The position numbers were made by a program, and so were the translations under genes. This document shows, piece after piece, positions 57,838-64,000 of a stretch of DNA of 64,000 nt. The notes beneath the pieces are model-generated. The model did not search any database, was not told the DNA's origin, and saw only the letters and a program-made list of their open reading frames with translations. The DNA comes from Sphingomonadales bacterium UBA7471. GTDB taxonomy: Bacteria; Pseudomonadota; Alphaproteobacteria; Sphingomonadales; Sphingomonadaceae. How positions within the stretch are numbered: the first letter of the stretch is position 1; the number at the start of each line of letters is the position of its first letter. The DNA lies in NCBI GenBank assembly GCA_002479765.1, contig DLOZ01000018.1:130559-194558 (forward strand), given 5' to 3'.

Positions 57838-59091
57838 TCAGAACCAGATACGCACACCCATCACAAAGTGCGGATCAGACACCTGCGACCCGCTTGCACG
57901 CGCAAAGCGCGCGGTCTCGCCAAACTGCCGTATCCATTCAACGCCGACATAAGGCGCGAATTCTTTCTTGATTTCATAGCGCAGGCGCGCACCGAGTTCC
58001 AGATTTGTGAGTCCGGCGCCGACACCAAGTTCAGGGATCGATTGCGCCGACAGGTTCGCTTCAAACCGGGGCTGCAATATCAATTTCTGTGTGATCCGCT
58101 GATCGTAATAGCCTTCGATGCGTCCCCGCACTTCGCCCTTGTTCGAGAGAAACGCCGCAGCGGTAATCTCGAACCAATAGGGCGCCAAACCCTCCACGCC
58201 TATGACGGCATAAGTCCTCGAAGGGTCGGGCTTTACGTCATATCTGACGCCTGTTTGCAAGTTCCAGTAGGGCGATACGGAGCGAGAGTAGAGCCCGAAG
58301 AGCTCCAGGTCGTCGAGCGGGCCGCCAAATTCACCCTCGCCCTCATATTTGAACACGAAGCGATTTATGTCGCCCCCAAACCAGGCCTCACCATCCCAAC
58401 GGTAGCTGTCCTTGTCCTTGTGGACGACATATTCTGCGAGATCGAACGACAGATAGCGGAACGTCGTCCCACCGCTTTCCTTCATCATCTCTTCGCGGGC
58501 CTGCGCCATTTCTTCCTTCGAGAAAATGCGGTCAGCATACCAGTCCAAAGGCGGCGCGGGCGCAGGCGCGTTGCCTGGCTCAAGGTTGGTACCCAATGCC
58601 GTCCTGTCATCCGTTTCGGGTGCAACCGATGCTCTCGGGGTGCAATGGCCCATTTTCGCGTGCTCCGGAGGACAATTTGGGTCGACCGCTGCCGCGCTCG
58701 GCGAACTCTCCTCCATTGTCATGCCCGGATTGGCATCATGCCCTGCCGCTTGGGCCGCGGATTGCGGTGTCGATTTGTCCCGCCCAGTTTTGTCGGCGGC
58801 TGGAGTACAATGCCCCATTTTTGCGTGCTCGGGCGGGCAATCGGACGTGGCGCTTTGAGCGTTGGATTCGTCCGCCACTGCGGGCATTGATCCATGATCC
58901 ATATTCGGCATGGCCTCAGGCCCAGCCGGGGGCTGTGATGTCGGCTTCGACGGCGCCTTGGCCGAAGGCTTTTGAGGCTTCTTCATGCCCGGCATCGAAG
59001 AATGGTCCATGCCCTGCATCGACTGGGCATGAGCGGGCAAAGCAAGGCTTAACGCAGCAATACCGGCGAGCAGAAGACGGGCGATGCTCAT
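57838..59091 (-). CDS. copB: Copper resistance protein B (CopB/PcoB)
   Basis: 417 residues. A signal peptide (ending 'PAHA-QSM') leads to a long Met/His/Pro-rich domain (25-170) with 'MDHSSMPGM', 'MPNMDHGSMP' and two copies of C-x-P-E-H-A-K-M-G-H-C-T-P. The C-terminal 240 residues are the CopB outer-membrane beta-barrel: 'RWDGEAWFGGDINRFVFKYEGEGEFG', 'LYSRSVSPYWNLQTGVRYDV', ending in aromatic 'MGVRIWF'. It partners CopA in sequestering periplasmic copper. Start overlaps the copA stop (ATGA). Confidence 0.93.
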   Translation of the reverse strand: MSIARLLLAGIAALSLALPAHAQSMQGMDHSSMPGMKKPQKPSAKAPSKPTSQPPAGPEAMPNMDHGSMPAVADESNAQSATSDCPPEHAKMGHCTPAADKTGRDKSTPQSAAQAAGHDANPGMTMEESSPSAAAVDPNCPPEHAKMGHCTPRASVAPETDDRTALGTNLEPGNAPAPAPPLDWYADRIFSKEEMAQAREEMMKESGGTTFRYLSFDLAEYVVHKDKDSYRWDGEAWFGGDINRFVFKYEGEGEFGGPLDDLELFGLYSRSVSPYWNLQTGVRYDVKPDPSRTYAVIGVEGLAPYWFEITAAAFLSNKGEVRGRIEGYYDQRITQKLILQPRFEANLSAQSIPELGVGAGLTNLELGARLRYEIKKEFAPYVGVEWIRQFGETARFARASGSQVSDPHFVMGVRIWF

Positions 59092-60926
59092 TCCGCTTCT
59101 CCCCGCGGACGGACGCTGACGACGCGCATCATTCCGGCGTGCATGTGATACAGCAAATGGCAGTGGAAGGCCCAGTCACCCAGGGCGTCGGCTGTGAAGT
59201 CGAAACTCGCCTTGCCGCCGGGCTGGACGAGCACCGTATGCTTCCTCGGTGCATAATCGCCTTTCCCCGTCACCAACTCGAAGAAATGCCCATGCAAATG
59301 GATCGGGTGGCTCATCATTGAGTCGTTGATGAGATTGATCCGGACACGCTCGCCCTCGAGGAAGGGGATGGGTTCGTGATAGTCCGACATCTTGATCCCG
59401 TCGAACGACCACATGAAGCGCTCCATATTGCCGGTCAGGTGAATGTCGAGCGAGCGTTCGGGAGCGCGCACATCAGGATTGCGGTCGAGCGCCACCAGAT
59501 CATGATAGGTCATTACCTTATGATCTACATTCTCGAGGCCTTGCCCCGGTTCGCCCATGCGGTCGACAGGCATCGGCGAGATGGTCTGAACGCTCGGATC
59601 CCTTTTGACCTGCGGTGCCACGCTGAAATCGCGCATGCTGTGACTCATGCTGCCCGCGCCGTGGCCCATCGCGCTATGGTCGACTGCAGGCGCTGCCGCA
59701 TCGGCCGGTGTACAATGGCCCATTTTGGCATGCTCGGGCGAGCAATCGGTGGCGACTGCTCCCATCGCCATGCCCGAATGATCCGCTCCCGGTGCCGCAC
59801 CACCCGACATGTCCATGTCGCCCATGCCCATGTCTTTCATGGTCGCCAGCGGTCGTTCGCGTAACGGCGGCACTTCTGCGGCCATGCCGGCGCGCGGCGC
59901 CAATGTGGCGCGGCCCATGCCCGAACGATCATTCGCTTCGGCCACCAGCGTATAGGCGCGATCGTCAGTCGGCGTCACGATCACGTCATAGGTTTCGGCG
60001 ACGCCGATTTGGAATTCGTCGACCTCGACCGGACGCACGTTCAGCCCATCCGCCTGCACGATCGTCAGCTTTAGCCCAGGGATGCGAACGTTGAATATCG
60101 ACATGGCGGCGGCGTTTATGATCCGCAGCCGCACCCGCTCGCCGGGCGTAAACAATGCTGTCCAATTGTCCTTGGGGCCATAGCCGTTGACAAGGAAAGT
60201 ATAGGTCGATCCATTGACATCGGCGATGTCGGTCGGATCCATTCGCATCTTGCCCCAATCGATCCGCTCTTTGAGCGGTTGATCCTTGCCTGCCAGCAGA
60301 CCGCCAAGCGTCTGCTTTTGCATGTTGAAGTGCCCGGGATTGACCTTCAGCTTGCGAAAAATCGCTTCGGGCGAGAGCTGGCTATGGTCGGAAAGCACAA
60401 CGACATGCTCGCGATCATAGGCAATGGGGTCCATACCTTTGGGATCGATGACAATCGGGCCGTAGTGGCCAAGCTGCTCCTGCAACCCGGAATGGCTGTG
60501 ATACCAGTAGGTCCCCGACTGAATGACGGGGAATTCATAAACGAAGGTTGAGCGCGGCTTGATTCCAGGGAAGCTGACGCCGGGAACGCCATCCATCTGG
60601 AAGGGCAATATGAGGCCATGCCAGTGAATCGAGCTATCCTCATCGAGATCATTCGTGACCGACAAGCGAACATTTTGCCCTTCGCGCAACCGGATCAGTG
60701 GTGCCGGGACCGTGCCGTTGATGCCGATGGCGCGACTTACCTTGCCATCGACGCGCATGGTCTGGCGGGCGATCCGCAGACTGATGTCGGTCCCCGAAAC
60801 TGTCGGAAGCGGGCCAGTGATCCCTCCGGAAACCGGTTGCGCCCAAGCTGGAACCCAGCTCGCAAAGGCTGCTGCAGTTCCGCCAACGGCAGCCGTGCCG
60901 ATGAATTTTCGTCTGTCGATGTTCAT
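59088..60926 (-). CDS. copA: Copper resistance multicopper oxidase (CopA/PcoA)
   Basis: 612 residues from ATG 60926, which gives a twin-arginine signal ('NIDRRKFIGTAAVGG'). Copper sites: HWHG (101-104), WYHSH (141-145), 'HPIHLHGHFFEL' and 'HCHLLYHMHAGMM' near the end. A Met/His-rich insert (about 380-460) has 'MGMGDMDMSGG' and one copy of CSPEHAKMGHCTP, the same motif as in CopB. It oxidises Cu(I) in the periplasm. About 120 nt separate it from the sigma gene upstream. Confidence 0.95.
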   Translation of the reverse strand: MNIDRRKFIGTAAVGGTAAAFASWVPAWAQPVSGGITGPLPTVSGTDISLRIARQTMRVDGKVSRAIGINGTVPAPLIRLREGQNVRLSVTNDLDEDSSIHWHGLILPFQMDGVPGVSFPGIKPRSTFVYEFPVIQSGTYWYHSHSGLQEQLGHYGPIVIDPKGMDPIAYDREHVVVLSDHSQLSPEAIFRKLKVNPGHFNMQKQTLGGLLAGKDQPLKERIDWGKMRMDPTDIADVNGSTYTFLVNGYGPKDNWTALFTPGERVRLRIINAAAMSIFNVRIPGLKLTIVQADGLNVRPVEVDEFQIGVAETYDVIVTPTDDRAYTLVAEANDRSGMGRATLAPRAGMAAEVPPLRERPLATMKDMGMGDMDMSGGAAPGADHSGMAMGAVATDCSPEHAKMGHCTPADAAAPAVDHSAMGHGAGSMSHSMRDFSVAPQVKRDPSVQTISPMPVDRMGEPGQGLENVDHKVMTYHDLVALDRNPDVRAPERSLDIHLTGNMERFMWSFDGIKMSDYHEPIPFLEGERVRINLINDSMMSHPIHLHGHFFELVTGKGDYAPRKHTVLVQPGGKASFDFTADALGDWAFHCHLLYHMHAGMMRVVSVRPRGEAE

Positions 60927-61048
60927 AGTCCGTCCGGTTGAGAAGTAAGGCTTGTCATTTGGGTATACGCAGCGCGCCTGTCTTCCCCTCATGGAAGAAG
61001 GATCTTTCTGCGACCGGTCCGGACCGCAGTTGCGGAAATGCGCCACCG

Positions 61049-61633
61049 TTAAGGTTCGGCGCTGTCCAAAGATCCTGCCAGATGCGCCTTCAACTGCGCC
61101 CGCGCACGGTAAAGTCTTGTTTCGACGCTTTTTTCACTAATCCCCAAAATCGCCGCGGTCTCCGCCTGGCTGAGTTCCTCGATCGTACGAAGCGTAAGCA
61201 CTTCACGTAATGAGTGCGGCAACGCAGCAATCGCCTTCTCGACGCGAGCAAGTTCTGCACGGCTCTCGACCTCGCGGCCCGGCCCGGGAGCCTCGCTTTG
61301 GAAATCCTCATCGGCTTCGATCGGGCGCGCGAAGGAGAAGAAGGAACGAACGGCGCGCCTGCGCGCCCAGTCGCGACATTTGTTCAAGGCGATGCGCGAC
61401 AGCCAGAATCGGAAAGGGCGCTGGGCGTCATAACGATGAATGGCCGCAAACGCCGAAACAAAACTTTCCTGCAGCAAATCGGTCGCCTCTTCGGGATCGC
61501 CGACATTGTTGCGGATCAGCCGGTAAAGCGGGTCCTTATAGCGGCGCATCAGTTCGCGAAATGCCTGGCCCCGACCGGCAACGGCAAGGCTCGCCAGTTC
61601 TTGATCGTCACATTGCGAGAGGTCGAGCGTCAC
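61049..61633 (-). CDS. ECF sigma factor, CnrH-like
   Basis: 194 residues. Region 2 'FRELMRRYKDPLYRLIRNNVGDPEEATDLLQESFVSAF' and region 4 'LREVLTLRTIEELSQAETAAILGISEKSVETRLYRARAQLK' are typical of ECF sigma factors. It is encoded after a periplasmic metal sensor and a small putative anti-sigma (order Y-X-H), as in cnrYXH of Cupriavidus. It probably activates the copper genes and its own operon. Its ATG overlaps the sensor stop. Confidence 0.88.
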   Translation of the reverse strand: MTLDLSQCDDQELASLAVAGRGQAFRELMRRYKDPLYRLIRNNVGDPEEATDLLQESFVSAFAAIHRYDAQRPFRFWLSRIALNKCRDWARRRAVRSFFSFARPIEADEDFQSEAPGPGREVESRAELARVEKAIAALPHSLREVLTLRTIEELSQAETAAILGISEKSVETRLYRARAQLKAHLAGSLDSAEP

Positions 61634-62067
61634 CGCGCATCGGCGGTCAGGGCTTTGACCACGGTGCTGTCGAACATTCTCGCCTGTTCGGGATTCAGGA
61701 CCTCACGCATGGCGAAAAGATGTTCCAGCGTCTCCTTTTGCAGCGCTCCCATGACCATGTGACTGTGGTCAATCGCGGCGGTGACCTTGGGACCGTAGCC
61801 ATGTTCCTCCTCAATCGCTTCGGCCAATCGCGCATTTGCAGCCCGCATCTCGAACTCGAGCGCCTTTCGCCGAACCGCGTACCGCGCTTCGATTGCATCA
61901 ATCTTGCTATGTTGCTGCGGAGTGAGCTTGAGCTTCTTGTGCAAAACAGCGTGAAGTTCGGTTTCGTTTGCCCTGGGCTGTTCAGAAACGAGACGCCCAA
62001 CGAACACGCCAGCGATCGCCGAGGCAAACGCGATCAGCGCGATGAGCAGTATTCGCCGAGATCCCAT
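61630..62067 (-). CDS. Periplasmic heavy-metal sensor, CnrX/Spy-like
   Basis: 145 residues with an N-terminal membrane anchor ('RILLIALIAFASAIAGVFVG') and an all-helical periplasmic part with the LTPQQ-type sequence 'LHKKLKLTPQQHSKIDAIEA' and 'EEHGYGPKVTAAIDHSHMVMGALQ', similar to CnrX/CzcE/Spy-like metal sensors. His and Met residues may bind Cu or Ni/Co. It stands between the anti-sigma and sigma genes. Confidence 0.85.
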   Translation of the reverse strand: MGSRRILLIALIAFASAIAGVFVGRLVSEQPRANETELHAVLHKKLKLTPQQHSKIDAIEARYAVRRKALEFEMRAANARLAEAIEEEHGYGPKVTAAIDHSHMVMGALQKETLEHLFAMREVLNPEQARMFDSTVVKALTADAR

Positions 62068-62069
62068 GA

Positions 62070-62351
62070 TCAGCGCGGATCCAGCAGGACCGATGGGGCC
62101 AAAGCAGTCATGGGTGCAAAGGGCGACAATGGGCGAGCCGCTTGGGCGGGTTCGCCCATCGTCATACCCACAAAGGCTCCTCCACCGAGCGAAACCATTG
62201 CCGCAAGCGCCATGAAGCGCTGCGCACCGCTGACCTCGCGCTGGCGCACAGCGAGCGTAGCCATCACTCGGTCATCAAAGCCCTCAAGCAAGCCCGAAGG
62301 AGGTCCGCGCCCCAATTGCTTCAGTAAGTCGTCCATCATGTCCTCATCCAA
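62070..62351 (-). CDS. Small membrane protein, putative anti-sigma (CnrY-like)
   Basis: 93 residues from TTG 62351, which has a perfect AGGAGG 7 nt upstream; the next in-frame ATG is 19 nt from that site. A cytoplasmic helix ('MMDDLLKQLGRGPPSGLLEGFDDRVMATL') precedes one membrane segment ('FMALAAMVSLGGGAFVGMTM') and a short periplasmic tail. CnrY binds its sigma through such an N-terminal helix. It ends 2 nt before the sensor gene. The function is inferred from order and topology. Confidence 0.7.
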   Translation of the reverse strand: MDEDMMDDLLKQLGRGPPSGLLEGFDDRVMATLAVRQREVSGAQRFMALAAMVSLGGGAFVGMTMGEPAQAARPLSPFAPMTALAPSVLLDPR

Positions 62352-62467
62352 GTCCGTTCCTCCTGCTATACGCACCGGCGCGCACTATCCCTCATTCCGT
62401 TTCGCCATGAGGGGCAAGGCCGTCGCATGCGTATGTACCACTGAACGCACTTTATTGGAGACTTATC

Positions 62468-62857
62468 ATGCGTAGACCTGTCCTTGCTCTCACTCTTGCC
62501 GGCCTTGCGCTGGCTTCCATGCCGGGCGCGGCGTTCGCTCACGCGAAACTTGTGTCCTCGACGCCGGCTGCAAACGCCACAGTTTCGAAGGCCAATGTCA
62601 AGTCGATCAACCTGATCTTCAACGAAAAAATCATCGCATCGACCATGAAGACTGAACTGCTGATGACAGGCATGCCCGGGATGAAAGACCATGCGCCAAT
62701 GAAGATCGCCTTCAGCTCGATGATGGGCAAGGATGGAAAATCGATGATGCTAATGCCGAAAAAGGCTCTGGTTCCCGGAACATACAAGGTCACATGGTCG
62801 GCAGCAGGGGCGGATACGCACCGTATGGGCAGCGAATTTTCGTTCACTGTCAAGTAA
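62468..62857 (+). CDS. copC: Copper-binding protein CopC (PcoC)
   Basis: 129 residues: signal peptide ending 'PGAAFA-HAKLVSSTPAANA', with the N-terminal His of the mature protein as Cu(II) ligand; a Met-rich loop 'MTGMPGMKDHAPMKIAFSSMM' for Cu(I); and the closing beta-sandwich 'VTWSAAGADTHRMGSEFSFTVK' with conserved His. A periplasmic copper carrier. ATG 62468 has TTGGAGAC upstream. Divergent from the anti-sigma gene with about 115 nt of spacer, likely holding both promoters. Confidence 0.95.
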   Translation: MRRPVLALTLAGLALASMPGAAFAHAKLVSSTPAANATVSKANVKSINLIFNEKIIASTMKTELLMTGMPGMKDHAPMKIAFSSMMGKDGKSMMLMPKKALVPGTYKVTWSAAGADTHRMGSEFSFTVK

Positions 62858-62860
62858 TCT

Positions 62861-63802
62861 GTGGCTGATCCGCTTCTTGTCGCCATCAGGCTCGCACTAT
62901 TTGCGATCCTGATGGCGACCGTCGGCCTCGCTGCATTCAACCTGTACGCGCTAAACCGGATAGAGCGCGAGCGCGATGTCGCATTCGATGCACGCATCTT
63001 ATTCCGGGTCCTGACATTGCTCGGCACGATTGCGTCTGTCATCGGAATGCTCATGGTCGCTGCGGCGATGGACGGCGTGAGCATAGTGTCGGTCCGCGCC
63101 GAGATGCTCTGGATGCTGATGTCGGAAACCGAGATCGGCACCGCAGGAGTCGTGCGGATTGGCGTGCTCATCATAGCCCTGTTGTTATGCCTTACCGACA
63201 AATTGACACTGACTGCGCTCTCTGCGGGCATTGGCCTGCTTGCCTCCATCGCACTGGCATCGCTCGTTTGGACGGGGCATGCAGGTGCTACCGAGGGAAC
63301 CCTTGGGGCGCTCCACCGCGTGAGCGATATTGTTCATATGATCGCGGCAGCGCTGTGGCTGGGCGGCATTGCCGCTTTCGCGGTGATGCTTCGTGCACCT
63401 GCCGATGGTCTGTGGGGTGACAGACTGAAAACAGCGCACCGCTCGCTCGAACATTTTGCCAAGGTTGGCACCGTCTCCGTCGCGCTGATTATCGTCACCG
63501 GGCTAATCAACAGCTTCATCCTGGTCGGCCCCGAGCGGCTCGCCTTGCTTTTCACGACAACCTACGGCCAGCTTTTGCTCGGTAAGGTCGGGCTTGTCGG
63601 GATCATGCTTGCGCTTGCGGCGCAGAACCGCTGGCGCCTGACGCCGCAGCTCGGAATTGGCCTTGAAATGGGCGACACTGTCGACGCGGTAACCGCTTTG
63701 CGCAAATCAATGGCCATGGAAGGCGCGGCGGCATTGCTGATCCTTGGCCTTGTGGCTTGGCTGGGCCAGCTCGAACCGCCTGCCGGCATGACGATGCCTT
63801 GA
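62861..63802 (+). CDS. copD: Copper resistance/import membrane protein CopD
   Basis: 313 residues with eight membrane spans. The CopD-type region contains 'VWTGHAGATEGTLGALHRVSDIVHMIAAALWLGGIAAF', with conserved His residues, and 'HRSLEHFAKVGTVSVALIIVTGLINSF'. The start is GTG 62861, three bases after the copC stop, so translation is coupled. CopD works with CopC in moving copper across the inner membrane. Confidence 0.92.
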   Translation: MADPLLVAIRLALFAILMATVGLAAFNLYALNRIERERDVAFDARILFRVLTLLGTIASVIGMLMVAAAMDGVSIVSVRAEMLWMLMSETEIGTAGVVRIGVLIIALLLCLTDKLTLTALSAGIGLLASIALASLVWTGHAGATEGTLGALHRVSDIVHMIAAALWLGGIAAFAVMLRAPADGLWGDRLKTAHRSLEHFAKVGTVSVALIIVTGLINSFILVGPERLALLFTTTYGQLLLGKVGLVGIMLALAAQNRWRLTPQLGIGLEMGDTVDAVTALRKSMAMEGAAALLILGLVAWLGQLEPPAGMTMP

Positions 63803-64000
63803 GCCGAAGAAATCGCAGACTGGTGCAAATGCGCGCCGCCCGCGGCGGTGTACCCGAGCATATATAGAAGCCCCGATTGATAGGACGAGAACATCAACGA
63901 TGCGCGTTGCCCGGCCAGATGCCGGACAAGACCATCCGACTGGCTGAACGTGGTCACATCTTCCTGCGCCGCGGCAGGGATTTCAACCTTGGGGTTCGTC
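63803..64000. other. Window end, no supported gene
   Basis: The last 198 bases follow copD. The minus strand stays open and could hold the C-terminus of a gene from beyond the edge, but three frames give three different possible ends and none shows a recognisable motif. I therefore make no call. Confidence 0.4.

Noticed and set aside
63562..63957. Minus-strand frame at the right edge
   Set aside because: It runs 240 nt antisense through the end of copD. A real gene entering from the right may exist, but this frame is not supported.
1..64000. tRNA, rRNA, CRISPR, insertion sequence, integrase or replication genes
   Set aside because: I looked for cloverleaf-like tails, repeat-spacer arrays, transposase motifs and repABC/parAB-type genes and saw none, although a short or diverged one could be missed by eye.

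Overview
The window is gene-dense, GC-rich, intron-free DNA of an alphaproteobacterium, most likely a sphingomonad. This is inferred from two TonB-dependent receptors, an Aap-type amino-acid ABC transporter, a FixL/FixJ-type two-component pair, very frequent ATGA and TGATG stop/start overlaps, and a large accessory load of metal-resistance genes. I see no rRNA, tRNA, CRISPR array, insertion sequence or replication origin. The piece looks like an accessory or adaptive segment of a chromosome or megaplasmid, cut at its left edge inside a CzcB-like gene.

Layout. (1) 1-2710, minus: the end of a heavy-metal RND efflux operon (CzcI-like, CzcC-like, CzcB-like). (2) 2821-10948: an amino-acid scavenging operon, minus strand (PLP-dependent sulphur-amino-acid lyase, AapJQMP-type ABC transporter, aspartase), facing a divergent LysR regulator, with RidA nearby. 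(3) 10979-16653: two TonB-dependent receptors, one FecA-like behind a striking nested palindrome, and a PAP2 phosphatase. (4) 16819-22343: persulfide-dioxygenase-like metallohydrolase, DsbA/DsbB pair with an SRPBCC protein, TolC-like protein, small secreted proteins. (5) 34283-22433, minus: a 12-kb czc-type Cd/Zn/Co operon (CDF-like protein, HXXEE protein, CzcN-like methyltransferase, SRPBCC-DUF3703 fusion, CzcI, CzcC, CzcB, CzcA, unknown periplasmic protein, P1B-ATPase, CzcD), read from a CadR/PbrR-type promoter and facing its MerR-family regulator. (6) 34781-38946: MFS transporter, YnfA-type protein, methyltransferase, a second MerR regulator with a mer-like operator controlling a glutaredoxin-MauE fusion, and an SRPBCC protein. 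(7) 39157-45593: phosphomannomutase-like HAD enzyme, SulP transporter, large GT4 glycosyltransferase and GH130 mannoside phosphorylase. (8) 45898-48533: FixL-like haem-PAS histidine kinase, FixJ-like regulator, single-domain receiver. (9) 48821-56025: a frameshifted Met/His-rich gene, a small secreted protein, a third MerR regulator, then a tight operon encoding a Met-rich lipoprotein, a membrane-tethered FAD/NAD(P)H/2Fe-2S reductase, a membrane protein with two H-x13-H pairs, a seven-haem c-type cytochrome, a DUF1622 membrane protein and 6-phosphogluconate dehydrogenase. (10) 56039-63802: copper resistance (DUF411, two Cys/Met-rich secreted peptides, PepSY protein, CopB, CopA), a CnrYXH-like anti-sigma/sensor/ECF-sigma module, and divergent copCD.

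How it works together: most of the window handles metals by efflux (czc, P-ATPase, CDF), periplasmic oxidation and chelation (CopABCD, small Met/Cys/His-rich proteins) and thiol redox (Dsb, glutaredoxin). The most unusual unit is the apparent NAD(P)H-to-periplasm electron conduit at 50797-56025, whose last gene would make NADPH. The second is a mannose-phosphate unit (PMM-like enzyme, GT4, GH130) next to an oxygen-sensing FixLJ pair. Two nearly identical MerR-type promoters (41738 and 49367) suggest the two regions share a regulator. All functional statements come from motifs and context; no database search was run.
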